DNA from: Paracoccaceae bacterium
GTDB lineage: Bacteria; Pseudomonadota; Alphaproteobacteria; Rhodobacterales; Rhodobacteraceae
DNA length: 64,000 nt
Assembly (NCBI GenBank): GCA_020630695.1
Contig: JAHDIS010000005.1
Span: 28,798 to 92,797 of the forward strand
Direction of reading: 5' to 3'
Numbering within the stretch: the stretch's first letter is position 1; the number at the start of each line of letters is the position of its first letter. The position numbers were made by a program, and so were the translations under genes. This document shows, in pieces, positions 36,877 through 45,986 of this stretch. Below the pieces are notes generated by a model, which was not told the DNA's origin, made no database searches, and worked only from the letters and a program-made list of their open reading frames with translations.

Positions 36877-36929
36877 CATGAGATGCCGCTGATGGACCTT
36901 TTTTCAAAGGTTCAACCAGCGAGACGCGC

Positions 36930-37217
36930 TCACTTGCCCATTGCGTTGCGGACCATGCCGACAACCGCCAGCACAACACCGCCGCCAACGCCGCCACCGG
37001 CAACCTGACCGAGGATGGACGCAATATCCATACCGCCGCCCGCAGCTGCTTCGGCCACACCGCCAGCGCCCAGAGCCGACAGGATCGTGCCGCCCAGACC
37101 ACCGCCCACGATGCCGGACAGTGAATTGATCAAGGTGCCCTGATTGAGGTTCTTAAGCAGGCCACCTGCTACGTTGCCGCCAACAGCGCCCGAAAGCAGT
37201 CCAATAATCAGTTCCAT
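36930..37217 (-). CDS. Glycine-rich small membrane-like protein
   Basis: A 95-residue protein made almost wholly of Gly, Ala, Val, Leu and Ile (MELIIGLLSGAVGGNVAGGLL ... GGGVGGGVVLAVVGMVRNAMGK). Repeated GxxxG patterns suggest packed membrane helices or an oligomer. No family is recognised with confidence; similar short proteins are widespread in Rhodobacterales. It is followed by sseA after 113 bases. Ribosome site GGGAAGGGAA precedes the ATG at 37217. Confidence 0.7.
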   Translation of the reverse strand: MELIIGLLSGAVGGNVAGGLLKNLNQGTLINSLSGIVGGGLGGTILSALGAGGVAEAAAGGGMDIASILGQVAGGGVGGGVVLAVVGMVRNAMGK

Positions 37218-37315
37218 AAGTATTCCCTTCCCTTTTGCCCGGCTTGTCCGGGTTTACGTGGCAGACCCTAAAGGGAAAGCAGCCAGCGCTGTAGTGGGAA
37301 GTCTTTACCGATTCT

Positions 37316-37331
37316 CCCCGGCTGGCCGGGG
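37316..37331. terminator. Hairpin past smpB
   Basis: CCCCGG-CTGG-CCGGGG, 11 bases past the smpB stop (minus strand). No U-run follows, so termination here may be inefficient or Rho-dependent. Confidence 0.4.
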
Positions 37332-37342
37332 TCACATGAAAC

Positions 37343-37819
37343 TCAGCTGTTTTGCTTGAGCAAGCGTTGTTTCTGGCGGCTCCAGTCGCGCTTGGCTTCG
37401 GTCTCGCGTTTGTCGACGGTCTTTTTGCCTTTGGCGATGCCGATCTTCAGCTTGGCGATGCCCTTGTGGTTAAAGTAGAGCACCAGCGGCACGATGGTCA
37501 TGCCCTTGCGCTGCGTATCATTCCATAGACGGGACAGTTCGCGCCGCGAGACAAGCAGTTTACGGCGCCGGCGTTCTTCATGGCTGAACATGGCGCGGTC
37601 ATAAGGCGCAATGTAGGAATTCACGAGCCACAGCTCGCCTTCGTCAACCGTCGCATAGCTTTCAGCAATGTTGGCCGAATTCTCGCGCAGAGATTTAACC
37701 TCAGAGCCCTGCAGAATGATCCCACACTCGATATCGTCTTCGATCGCATAGTCGAAGCGCGCCCGCCGGTTCTCGGCGATTACCTTATAGTTCGGGTCTG
37801 TTGCTGGTTTCTTGGCCAT
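37343..37819 (-). CDS. smpB: SsrA-binding protein
   Basis: A 158-residue SmpB; binds tmRNA and takes it to stalled ribosomes for trans-translation. Family motifs: [52 protein letters not shown], and the basic C-terminal tail [29 protein letters not shown] that mimics mRNA in the ribosome. I chose the ATG at 37819 ([13 protein letters not shown]), the standard start; the frame runs 29 codons further. The tmRNA gene is not in this window. Confidence 0.96.
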   Translation of the reverse strand: MAKKPATDPNYKVIAENRRARFDYAIEDDIECGIILQGSEVKSLRENSANIAESYATVDEGELWLVNSYIAPYDRAMFSHEERRRRKLLVSRRELSRLWNDTQRKGMTIVPLVLYFNHKGIAKLKIGIAKGKKTVDKRETEAKRDWSRQKQRLLKQNS

Positions 37820-37884
37820 GCTTCGCAGATAAGCGCTGTGTGCGCCCAAGTCCATGGGTTGACCATCACCACTGCACAACCAAT

Positions 37885-37918
37885 CCAAAGAAATGGGCCC
37901 TCGCACAGCAAGGGCCCA
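37885..37918 (-). terminator. Intrinsic terminator after the secreted basic protein
   Basis: TGGGCCCT/AGGGCCCA 8-bp stem (37894-37918) followed on the minus strand by TTTCTTTGG, 24 bases past the stop at 37942. Confidence 0.7.
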
Positions 37919-37941
37919 GTATCCGGTTTCAGGCAGCTCGA

Positions 37942-38403
37942 TCAGTGACGGGCAAGTTTGTAGCCACTGCGCAAGAGGCAGCGTGCGGCATAGCCCCAGG
38001 CTTTGCCCTTCTTGCGTTGGATCTGCATCGCACAGCGCTGGGGAAGTTTGTTAAAAGCGCGGTAGCTGTTTTTCAGGCATCCCGCACCAAGCGCGTATTT
38101 CGTCCAAGGCTTGTTCACACGCACCAGACACTTTCGTGGAAGTGGCGGACGCAAATTGTGACGGGGCCGCGGAACATAGCCATGCCCATTGTGCGCGCCA
38201 TGGCCATTGTGGACATAGCCGTGAGTGCGGACGGTATAGCCATTGTCACCGGCATGCTCGATTGCACGACCCAGCAGATACAAGGTGGCTGCTGCACCGA
38301 CAAATCGCTTGAGATCGTCGTTGTCAGCACGCGCCGGGGCCGCGGCAAATGCCGTGATGGTTGCAGCGACGACAAGAACGCCAGTGATGAATTTACGAGA
38401 CAT
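37942..38403 (-). CDS. Secreted basic, cysteine-containing hypothetical protein
   Basis: A 153-residue protein with a signal peptide (residues 1-26, ending AAPARA). The mature part has a His/Gly/Asn-rich stretch ([27 protein letters not shown]) that could bind metal, then a basic domain with four cysteines (RKCLV, AGCLK, RCAMQ, RCLLR), likely two disulfides. The same type occurs in several Rhodobacterales; function unknown. It is divergent from another small secreted protein at 38579. Confidence 0.75.
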   Translation of the reverse strand: MSRKFITGVLVVAATITAFAAAPARADNDDLKRFVGAAATLYLLGRAIEHAGDNGYTVRTHGYVHNGHGAHNGHGYVPRPRHNLRPPLPRKCLVRVNKPWTKYALGAGCLKNSYRAFNKLPQRCAMQIQRKKGKAWGYAARCLLRSGYKLARH

Positions 38404-38578
38404 GAGACAGGTCCTTTCGGTTCATGTGTTAAGTGTGGACGCGCTACAGACAGCGCCTGATCCCACACTCGTCTCTCTCCCGAAAATCAGGCAATAACGG
38501 CCCGTGGCTATTGAATAGCCGGACTGCGACCCAAGCATTGTTATTGAATTTCAAAGGCACACGGATCACTCTGGCCAC

Positions 38579-38872
38579 ATGAAAACACTCATCGTTACAC
38601 TCTCATTGGCGCTTGCCGCCACGACCTTGCCAAATGCGGCTGCAGCGGACTGCTATGTCGAGTACAAGGCAAAGCAGGACAGCCCACTCAGGCTACACTA
38701 CGGCGTACTTTCGCTAAACGGCGACTGTCCGGGTAAAAAAGCCGCCGCGCGCGCCGCCAGTTCACGACTGGAGGCGGGCGGCTGGACCCTGCTGAACATC
38801 GTCGGCCTGTCCGACAAAACTCCGTCTGACAAGAAAAGGGCAAATGCCGGTGACTTTTACCTCCGATTCTGA
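38579..38872 (+). CDS. Small secreted hypothetical protein
   Basis: A 97-residue protein with a clear signal peptide (1-23, ending PNAAAA). The mature part DCYVEYKAKQDSPLRLHYGVLSL contains two cysteines (DCY and GDCPG) that could pair. The C-terminal GDFYLRF suggests an SH3-like or small beta domain, though no family is recognised. Its last 29 bases overlap the next gene in another frame. Confidence 0.75.
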   Translation: MKTLIVTLSLALAATTLPNAAAADCYVEYKAKQDSPLRLHYGVLSLNGDCPGKKAAARAASSRLEAGGWTLLNIVGLSDKTPSDKKRANAGDFYLRF

Positions 38873-39557
38873 CGTAGCCATAAACCGCAGATCTGGCAGC
38901 AGGATCGTGACAATCGGTATTGTCGCGATCGTTGTCATTCTGGGACTTGCCGGCGCCGGATTGCTTTTGACCCTTCCTGATGGGGATGCCTTCAACTCCA
39001 GAGTTGAACGGATCTTTGTCGAGAATGACGATCTGACCAGTCAGGCCGAAGTGAAACTTCTGGAAATCCTGGCGCAGTCGGGCACCAGCTTTGCCGAAGT
39101 TCTGGCCAGCTACCGTTTGGTGATCTTCGTGCTGCTGGTGTTTTCGGCAGCCCTGCTGATCGCGGCGTTGGTGTTTCTCGTGATGCTCGTCGCTTTGAAC
39201 CGCCGCATGGCTCAGATCGAACGCTCTGGCATTCAGGTCAGCTCACTCATCATTAGCCGCGAAGAAAACACGGTGTACCTAAACACAATGGGGTTCAAGC
39301 TGACCGACGCGATGATGGAAACTCTCGCCGTTCTGGCCGAGGCACGCATGGATGACGAAATGATGACCGGCGCACAGATCGAATCCGTCATTTCCGGGCG
39401 CTCCGAGGGGGACTGCGAGGAAGCCGCGGGCGCCACGCGGATCAAACGCCTACGCGATGGTTTGGGCAATCAGTTGGTCAGCGAATTGCTGGTCAAGAAT
39501 ATCGCGCGGCGCGGCTACATGCTGGCCATCGACAAAGGCGTGATCGAAGTGGTTTGA
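38844..39557 (+). CDS. Membrane protein with C-terminal winged-helix-like domain
   Basis: A 237-residue protein with two membrane helices (about residues 21-45 and 91-120) flanking a ~45-residue periplasmic loop. A cytosolic part of ~115 residues follows. Its end, GATRIKRLRDGLGNQLVSELLVKNIARRGYMLAID, resembles the recognition helix and wing of OmpR/ToxR-type domains (IKRLRxxL ... xxGYxL). The region before it (FKLTDAMMETLAVLAEARMDDEMMTGAQIESVI) fits the remainder of such a fold. It could be a membrane-bound regulator; this is inference and no family name is certain. Confidence 0.75.
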   Translation: MPVTFTSDSDVAINRRSGSRIVTIGIVAIVVILGLAGAGLLLTLPDGDAFNSRVERIFVENDDLTSQAEVKLLEILAQSGTSFAEVLASYRLVIFVLLVFSAALLIAALVFLVMLVALNRRMAQIERSGIQVSSLIISREENTVYLNTMGFKLTDAMMETLAVLAEARMDDEMMTGAQIESVISGRSEGDCEEAAGATRIKRLRDGLGNQLVSELLVKNIARRGYMLAIDKGVIEVV

Positions 39558-39585
39558 TCACGCCCGCCCCCTCGTTGGGTGACGG

Positions 39586-41616
39586 TCAGAATGCGACCAT
39601 TGTCAGCAGATCGTATTCGCCAACGACATCGTCGTCCTGATCCCGCAACTGCACGTCCCAGCGCACTTCGCCATAACTGTCGGTCCGCGGAGTTTTCTTC
39701 TTGACCGTCAATCGTACCTTCAGATGAGCACCGGGCCGAACCGGCTTCATGAACCGCAGGTTTTCCAAGCCTGTGTTGGCCAGAACCGGTCCTTCGTCCG
39801 GTTGAACGAACAAGCCCGCCGCAAATGACAAGAGCAGGTAACCGTGCGCAACGCGTCCGGGAAAGAACGGATTTCGCTTGGCGGCCTCTTCGTCCATGTG
39901 CGCATAGAATGTGTCGCCCGTGAACTTTGCGAAGTGTTCGACATCCTCCAGCGTGATTTCCCGGCTGGCGGTCTGCAGCGTGTCGCCGATCTGCAGATCA
40001 CCGTAGCGACGCGTAAAGGGATGTGTATCGCGCTCTGTTTCACGCGCACCGGGAACCCAGGTGCCGCCAATCGCCGTCAATATGTCCGGGCTGCCCTGAA
40101 TCGCTGTGCGCTGCATGTAATGCATAACGCCCCGCACACCGCCAAGCTCTTCGCCGCCCCCGGCCCGACCCGGCCCGCCGTGCACCATATGAGGCAGTGG
40201 CGATCCGTGCCCTGTGCTTTCCTTCATCGAGGTTGCATTGTTGAAATAAAGTCGGCCATGAAACGCACCGGCGGACAGCGCGACCTGCCGTGCGACGTCT
40301 CCATCGCCGGTGACAACCGAGGCCACGAGACTGCCACCCCCTCGGTTCACCAAAGCCATGGCATGCTCCAGGTCTTGATACCCCAAAACCGTGGATACCG
40401 GACCAAAGGCTTCGGTGTCGTGAACCCGCTGCGCCGCATCCGGGTTTGCACAATACAGCAGTACCGGCGGCAGAAAAGCCCCTTCGGAGGCATCAGCCCC
40501 ATCCACATCAAAGTTCTGCGGATCGCCACAAACGCGTTCGGTTTCTGGTCCCAACAATTCCAGCTTGGCCAGTACATCAGCGCGTTGTTTGTTTGAAATC
40601 AGCGCCCCCATTCGGGTCGTTTCCAGATCAGGCGCCCCGACCCGCGTGTCGGTCAGCTTTTGAGAAAGCGCCGCGATCAATGCCGGGACATGCGCGTCAG
40701 GCGCGATGATCCGGCGGATCGCGGTACACTTCTGCCCGGCCTTTGCCGTCATCTCGCGATGGGCTTCTTTAACGAACAAATCAAATTCAGGCGTTCCCGG
40801 AACCGCGTCGGGACCCAGCACCGATGCGTTAAGGCTATCCTGTTCGGCGACGAAGCGGACCGACTCGCGCAACAGATGCGGGTTTGACCGCAGCTTGAAG
40901 GCCGTTTCAGCCGAACCGGTAAAGCTAACCACATCCTGACAATCCAAACGGTCGAGAAGATCGCCCAAGCCGCCAGTCACCAATTGCAATGCGCCCTCGG
41001 GCAAAAGACCACTGTCCAACATCATACGGACGCAGGCCTCGGTGACATAGCAGCTGTCTGTCGCTGGCTTTACGATGGCCGGCATGCCCGCCAAAAGCGT
41101 GGGCGCCAGTTTTTCCAACATGCCCCAGACCGGAAAATTGAAAGCATTGATATGCACAGCAACCCCGCGCAGTGGGGTGCAGATATGCTGGCCCAGAAAC
41201 GTCCCGCCACGGGAAAGCTGTTCCACATCGCCATCCAAATAGACTTGGGAGTCCGGCATCTCGCGGCGACCCTTGGAGGCGATAACCAGCATCGTGCCGA
41301 TCCCGCCATCAATGTCGATCTTGCCATCGGCCAGCGTCGCACCGGTCCGATAGGACAGATCATAGAGCGCTTGTTTCCGCTCTCCCAGATATAGCGCCAG
41401 CGCTTTGAGCATGCGGGCACGATCATGAAACGTCATGGCGCGCAGAGCGTTCCCGCCGTTCTGTCTGGCCCAGCGGCGCATTTCCGCGAAATCAAGCGAA
41501 GCGCCACCGGCTTCGGCAAAATCCTGCCCCGTGACCGCATCAGCAATGCGTCTTGTGTGCTCGCCCGGTGAAACCCATTCACCCTGGGCAAAACTGCATA
41601 CTCCCTGAAGCGTCAT
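39586..41616 (-). CDS. paaZ: Bifunctional aldehyde dehydrogenase / enoyl-CoA hydratase (oxepin-CoA hydrolase)
   Basis: A 676-residue PaaZ: in phenylacetate catabolism it opens oxepin-CoA and oxidises the aldehyde. The N-terminal aldehyde dehydrogenase (1-~515) has NAFNFPVWGMLEKLAP, VSFTGSAETAF and AKAGQKCTAIRRI with the catalytic Cys. The C-terminal MaoC-type hotdog hydratase (~535-676) has DVEHFAKFTGDTFYAHMDEEAAKRNPFFPGRVAHGYLLLS. No other paa gene is in the window. It is last of the homoprotocatechuate operon, 264 bases after hpaH. Start ATG at 41616 with AGAGGA upstream. Confidence 0.92.
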   Translation of the reverse strand: MTLQGVCSFAQGEWVSPGEHTRRIADAVTGQDFAEAGGASLDFAEMRRWARQNGGNALRAMTFHDRARMLKALALYLGERKQALYDLSYRTGATLADGKIDIDGGIGTMLVIASKGRREMPDSQVYLDGDVEQLSRGGTFLGQHICTPLRGVAVHINAFNFPVWGMLEKLAPTLLAGMPAIVKPATDSCYVTEACVRMMLDSGLLPEGALQLVTGGLGDLLDRLDCQDVVSFTGSAETAFKLRSNPHLLRESVRFVAEQDSLNASVLGPDAVPGTPEFDLFVKEAHREMTAKAGQKCTAIRRIIAPDAHVPALIAALSQKLTDTRVGAPDLETTRMGALISNKQRADVLAKLELLGPETERVCGDPQNFDVDGADASEGAFLPPVLLYCANPDAAQRVHDTEAFGPVSTVLGYQDLEHAMALVNRGGGSLVASVVTGDGDVARQVALSAGAFHGRLYFNNATSMKESTGHGSPLPHMVHGGPGRAGGGEELGGVRGVMHYMQRTAIQGSPDILTAIGGTWVPGARETERDTHPFTRRYGDLQIGDTLQTASREITLEDVEHFAKFTGDTFYAHMDEEAAKRNPFFPGRVAHGYLLLSFAAGLFVQPDEGPVLANTGLENLRFMKPVRPGAHLKVRLTVKKKTPRTDSYGEVRWDVQLRDQDDDVVGEYDLLTMVAF

Positions 41617-41880
41617 GGTAATTCCTCTCATCCTTTGCAGGCGACTATTCCAGTGCGGGCGGGTAAGATCAAACCGCTAAAATCGCAGACTTCGGATATG
41701 ACCTTTCACTGACGGCTTGCCAGCGGCCACCGCGCCCTTCTGTCAGATCACTGGAACCTTCACCCTATCGCCGGATGGTCGACAGCCCGTTGTCAGTCGG
41801 GGTTGCCTTAATCGGGAACGAATGAGCTTCCTGCCCAACGCTGGATTGGCCCGGGTCCGGCGTACAACGGCGCTGAGCCC

Positions 41881-42681
41881 TCAGGCGAATGCGATATCAA
41901 CAGACCCGAATGAGCCAAAGTCAGCATGAATTTTTGTGCCAGAGGGGCATTCAACCGGCCGGATGAAACTGCCGGACAAGATGATCTGACCGGGTTCAAT
42001 ACTTTGCCCATATCCGGCCATACGCCGGGCCAGCCAGACCACGCTTTCGACCGGATCGTTCAAGACCCCTGCCCCGAGCCCGGTTTCTTCCACTTCACCA
42101 TTGCGCGCAGTGATTGCGCCGATCCAGCGCAGATCAAACGCATCAACAGCATGTTTCTGATCGCCCAAGACCACACCGGCATTGGCCGCATTGTCGCTGA
42201 TCGTGTCAAAGACAGTTCGCGTTTTGCCAGTATTCGCATCGACCCGCACGATCCGCGTGTCGAGGATTTCTATGGATGGGGCAACATAGTCCGTCGCACC
42301 AATCACATCCTCACGCCTGACTTCTGTTCCGCCGATCGCAGATTTCATCACAAAGGCAATTTCGGCCTCGATACGGGGTTGGATGAACCTTTGTCTCGGC
42401 ACGGTTGATCCGGTTTCAAAAACCATGTCGTCAAACAGAATGCCGCTATCGGGGATGTCGATGTTCAACGCATTTTGCATCGCCTTTGACGTCAGACCGA
42501 TTTTCCAGCCCACAACCGACCGGCCCTGAGCCAGCTTGGCGCGATAGATTTCGTTTTGAATGGCATAGGCATCTTCCATACCCATGTCCGGAAAACGCTG
42601 AGTCAGCAGGCCAATTTGTTTTCCTGTCTGTTCTGCCCGAAGCAGGTCCTGCGCGGCTGTGCTGTGGTCATGTGGTGTCAT
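41881..42681 (-). CDS. hpaH: 2-Oxo-hept-4-ene-1,7-dioate hydratase
   Basis: A 266-residue enzyme of the HpaH/MhpD hydratase family; it adds water to 2-oxo-hept-4-ene-1,7-dioate in homoprotocatechuate breakdown. Motifs: VVGWKIGLTSKAMQ (~58-71), PRIEAEIAFVMKS, APSIEILDTRI and VVLGDQKHAVDAFDLRWIGA, with the metal-binding Glu residues of the fumarylacetoacetase-like fold. The start overlaps the FAH-family gene stop (ATGA). The next enzyme, aldolase HpaI, is not in the window. Confidence 0.9.
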   Translation of the reverse strand: MTPHDHSTAAQDLLRAEQTGKQIGLLTQRFPDMGMEDAYAIQNEIYRAKLAQGRSVVGWKIGLTSKAMQNALNIDIPDSGILFDDMVFETGSTVPRQRFIQPRIEAEIAFVMKSAIGGTEVRREDVIGATDYVAPSIEILDTRIVRVDANTGKTRTVFDTISDNAANAGVVLGDQKHAVDAFDLRWIGAITARNGEVEETGLGAGVLNDPVESVVWLARRMAGYGQSIEPGQIILSGSFIRPVECPSGTKIHADFGSFGSVDIAFA

Positions 42682-43532
42682 GGCGCTTCATCCTGCACGG
42701 TGTTGCGCAGCACACCGATACCGTTCACCTCGACTTCGACCACATCGCCCGGTTTCAGGAATTGCGGCGGGTCCAGCCTTGCGCCGGATCCTGTCGGCGT
42801 GCCTGTCACGATAATGTCGCCAGGCTCGAGCGTCATGAACGTCGAGATATATTCGATCTCGCGCCGGATGGGATGCATCATGCGGGATAAAACATCATCT
42901 TGGCGCACTTCGCCATTCACGCGTGTCACTATGCGTGCATCGTCCAGCTGCGCCGCATCGGTAAAGGGCACCAGCCAAGGGCCGATCGCGCCGGACCTAT
43001 CCCAATTTTTGCCCTGTGTGACGTTGAATTTGGCGTGGCGCACCCAGTCTCGGATCGTCCCTTCGTTGCAGAGGGTCAGGGCCGCAATGTGATCGTAAGC
43101 GTCCTTTTGTGCGATCCGGCGCCCGCCTTTGCCAATGACAATTGCAACCTCGCCTTCATAGTCGAGTTGCGCACTTTCGGGTGGGCGGATCAAAGGGCGA
43201 TCATGCCCGGTAAAACCCGAAGCAAACCGAGGAAACAGAGACATGAATTTGGGCTGTTCCGAGCCGTCCTTGTATTCGGCATTGCGGTCAGGAAAGTTCA
43301 CACCGACACACAGAATGCGCCGCGCATTCGGCAGAACCATTTCATAGGCATACTTTGTATGGGACACCGGCCTGTCTTTGGCAGCCTCGGCCAAAGCATC
43401 CAATCCACCAGCCTGAACCGCATCAAAGAGTGTCGGCCACTGAGGGCAGGCGTCGTTCAATGCGATCATGCCGTTTTCGGTCACGGCACCGTAAAAGGTC
43501 TCACCGTTACTGCTGTATGTCGCGAACTTCAT
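42678..43532 (-). CDS. Fumarylacetoacetate hydrolase family protein (HpaG-like)
   Basis: A 284-residue FAH-fold enzyme. The core is ILCVGVNFPDRNAEY, LDYEGEVAIVIGKGGRRI (metal ligands), WDRSGAIGPWLV and DIIVTGTPTGSG. In this operon the likely job is the 5-oxopent-3-ene-1,2,5-tricarboxylate decarboxylase/isomerase step done by HpaG in E. coli. E. coli HpaG is a fused double-domain protein of ~430 residues, whereas this is a single domain. It overlaps genes on both sides (ATGA). The exact reaction is inferred from context. Confidence 0.85.
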   Translation of the reverse strand: MKFATYSSNGETFYGAVTENGMIALNDACPQWPTLFDAVQAGGLDALAEAAKDRPVSHTKYAYEMVLPNARRILCVGVNFPDRNAEYKDGSEQPKFMSLFPRFASGFTGHDRPLIRPPESAQLDYEGEVAIVIGKGGRRIAQKDAYDHIAALTLCNEGTIRDWVRHAKFNVTQGKNWDRSGAIGPWLVPFTDAAQLDDARIVTRVNGEVRQDDVLSRMMHPIRREIEYISTFMTLEPGDIIVTGTPTGSGARLDPPQFLKPGDVVEVEVNGIGVLRNTVQDEAP

Positions 43533-44926
43533 TTGATGGCCTCCCAGACCTCTTGAGTGACGGTAGCAACAGTCATGACATCGTCACGTGTTGTGTCGAA
43601 CTGCCCCACCTGAAGCCGGATGATCTTGCGTCCCGCAAAAGCGCCCTGTGTCAGGTAGATGCGCCCGTCATCATTGATGGCATCCACCAACCTTTGCTGC
43701 ATGTCGTCGTCGCCGGGGCAGCGGAACGAAAACAAGCTCAGAATAGGATCGGTGGTGATTTCGAAACCCTCCATGGCCGCAATCTTGTCTGCCAACTCTT
43801 CTGCCCAAACGACGTGATTGCGAATACGCGCTTGCAGACCTTCCAGCCCATACGACCGGATCAGGAACCACAGTTTGAGCGCCCGAAACCTGCGGCCCAG
43901 AGGAATGGTCCATTCAGAATAGTTGGTGACAGCATCGCCCGTGGTTTTCAGGTATTCCGGTTCGATCTTGAGCGTGTTCAGTTGCGCTGTGGCGTCGCGC
44001 AGGAATTGGATAGAACAGTCAAACTGCGCACCCAGCCATTTGTGCGGATTGAAGACAATGCTGTCAAAGTCTTCGGCACCCAACCAAAATGCAGCCCTGA
44101 ATTCAGGGCAGATCATCGCCGATCCGGCCCATGCCGCATCCAGATGCGTACATAGGTCATGGTCTTTGGCCACAGCCGCAATCGCCTGCAAATCATCACA
44201 TGCCCCGACACCTGTCCCGCCGGTAATGGCGATAACGCCTGCCGGGATATGACCGGCGGCTTTGTCGGCCCGGATCGCGGCATCGAGTGCGCTGGCGTCC
44301 ATACCGTACCGGTCACCCGTACCGGGAATTTTCACCAGATTGTCCTGCCCAATACCCGCCACCCAACAGGCGCGGTCAATCGAGGAATGCACTTGATCGG
44401 AACAGTAGATCCTCAGCCGCCCCTTGGCCGACAGCCCTTCGCGGTTGCCGGTGAACCCGGTCGCCTTTTCCCGCATGGTCAACACCGCAGAAAGCGTCGC
44501 AGACGAGGCGGAATCCTGAATTACGCCTGTGAAGTCATCGGGCAGGCCCAACGCGTATCGCATCCAGTCAACCATCCGGCCTTCGATCTCGGTGGCGGCT
44601 GGCGACGTCTGCCACAACATGCATTGGGCCGCGACAGTGTTGACCAGCTGTTCCGCCAGCATGGACGGCGGCGCAGCATTGGCCGGGAAATACGCAAAGA
44701 ACCGGGGATGCTGCCAATGGGTCATGCCCGGCATTACGATTTGTTCGAAATCCTCGAGAATGGTGGCCATATCTTCGGGGCTCTGCGGCGGATGCTGAGG
44801 CAATTGCGCCGCAATCTCACCGGGCTTTGTCTGGGCGCGAACAGGCCGGTCGCGCAGTGTCTGGTGGTATTGCGCGCCCCAGTCGGCAAGATGCTTGCTC
44901 CACTGAGTGAACTCGTTCCAGTCCAT
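43529..44926 (-). CDS. Aromatic L-amino acid decarboxylase-like PLP enzyme
   Basis: A 465-residue group II PLP decarboxylase (DOPA/tyrosine/tryptophan decarboxylase family). Motifs: HPRFFAYFPANAAPPSMLAE near residue 75, GVIQDSASSATLSAVLTMRE, THLDAAWAGSA (PLP-binding Asp) and FNPHKWLGAQF with the PLP lysine near residue 296. It removes CO2 from aromatic amino acids to give amines such as tyramine. Inside the hpa operon it could feed tyrosine via tyramine to 4-hydroxyphenylacetate, but no amine oxidase is nearby. Its neighbour hpaD ends 76 bases upstream. Confidence 0.9.
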   Translation of the reverse strand: MDWNEFTQWSKHLADWGAQYHQTLRDRPVRAQTKPGEIAAQLPQHPPQSPEDMATILEDFEQIVMPGMTHWQHPRFFAYFPANAAPPSMLAEQLVNTVAAQCMLWQTSPAATEIEGRMVDWMRYALGLPDDFTGVIQDSASSATLSAVLTMREKATGFTGNREGLSAKGRLRIYCSDQVHSSIDRACWVAGIGQDNLVKIPGTGDRYGMDASALDAAIRADKAAGHIPAGVIAITGGTGVGACDDLQAIAAVAKDHDLCTHLDAAWAGSAMICPEFRAAFWLGAEDFDSIVFNPHKWLGAQFDCSIQFLRDATAQLNTLKIEPEYLKTTGDAVTNYSEWTIPLGRRFRALKLWFLIRSYGLEGLQARIRNHVVWAEELADKIAAMEGFEITTDPILSLFSFRCPGDDDMQQRLVDAINDDGRIYLTQGAFAGRKIIRLQVGQFDTTRDDVMTVATVTQEVWEAIK

Positions 44927-45002
44927 GGCCTACCTCTTTTTTGGTTTCATCCGCTTTGGATTTGTTGGTGCTTGACGCCATACGAATGCGTCAGGGCTGC
45001 GG

Positions 45003-45986
45003 CTACGGCGCTATTATCGGGCTGGCCTGAATGTCTGAATCCTTGGTTTGCACCCCGACAAATGTCGTTCCGTGCTTGAACCAGCTTTCAGGTGCAGCAG
45101 CGCCCCAAAGCGTCTGGCGCTGAGGGTCCTGCAAATCCCACTTGATCGGCTCAAGGTCTGGATCAACGGTCTGGTAGTCCGAGCAGTAAATCTCGATCCG
45201 GTGCCCATCCGGGTCAAGAACGTAGAGAAAAAAAGCATTGGAAATGCCATGTCGTCCCGGACCGCGTTCGATGTTGCCGACGTAGCCGGTGGTGGCCATC
45301 AGATCGAGCAGATCAATGATATTGAGAGGTGTCGGCACCCAAAAGGCAACGTGGTGCATGCGCGGCCCGGTGCCGTTGGTAAAGGCCATGTCATGCACAC
45401 CACCCTTGCGATGCATCCACGCGGCCCAGAGCTTCTTGCTTTGCTCATCCTCGGTGTATTCCGTCACGCGAAATCCGAAATCGGAATAAAAGGCCACTGA
45501 TGCATCGACGTCATGGCTGAAACAGTTGAAGTGATCGATGCGCAGCGGTTTAACACCACGATACAACGCATATTTTTGGTGAATTGGCGCAAGCCTTTCC
45601 ATCTTGTGATAGAACTCCAACGGAATGCCCATGTTATCCGACGTGAGCAGCGTGCGTCCCTGAAATGGCCGATCCACCCATTCGGTTGGGCGCCCTTTGG
45701 ATTGAAAATAGGCTTCGGCCTTGTCCAGATCGGCTTCGTCAAAGGTCTTGAAGCCCAAAACCTCGACTGTCCCCGGCTGATCCGATTTCTGCAAGATCAC
45801 GCAATGATGCCCGCGTTCTTCCATCGCGCGCAGATAGATGTGGGTGTCGCTTGCATCAGTGACCTGAAAGCCGAGGATTTCTGTGTAGAAGGTCCTCGAC
45901 GCGGCCAGATCTTTGACATTTAGGCACACGTGGCTCAGGCGGATGGTGTTGAAGTCCGGGTACAGGTTCGGCGCGGGTACGGGCAT
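45003..45986 (-). CDS. hpaD: 3,4-Dihydroxyphenylacetate 2,3-dioxygenase
   Basis: A 327-residue extradiol dioxygenase of the two-domain vicinal-oxygen-chelate type (type I), not the LigB-type HpaD of E. coli. It opens the homoprotocatechuate ring to 5-carboxymethyl-2-hydroxymuconate semialdehyde. The C-terminal domain shows the metal triad His in LRIDHFNCFS, His in RMHHVAFWVP and Glu in GHRIEIYCSDY; the N-terminal copy starts RLSHVCLNVKDLAASRTFYTEILGF. I chose the ATG at 45986, which overlaps the hpaE stop as TGATG. It is most like Brevibacterium/Arthrobacter homoprotocatechuate dioxygenases. Confidence 0.92.
   Translation of the reverse strand: MPVPAPNLYPDFNTIRLSHVCLNVKDLAASRTFYTEILGFQVTDASDTHIYLRAMEERGHHCVILQKSDQPGTVEVLGFKTFDEADLDKAEAYFQSKGRPTEWVDRPFQGRTLLTSDNMGIPLEFYHKMERLAPIHQKYALYRGVKPLRIDHFNCFSHDVDASVAFYSDFGFRVTEYTEDEQSKKLWAAWMHRKGGVHDMAFTNGTGPRMHHVAFWVPTPLNIIDLLDLMATTGYVGNIERGPGRHGISNAFFLYVLDPDGHRIEIYCSDYQTVDPDLEPIKWDLQDPQRQTLWGAAAPESWFKHGTTFVGVQTKDSDIQASPIIAP

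Noticed and set aside
41617..41880. Possible small genes between hpaH and paaZ (frames of 67-70 codons)
   Set aside because: No ribosome site, no domain and overlap with hpaH in another frame; nothing convincing in this gap.
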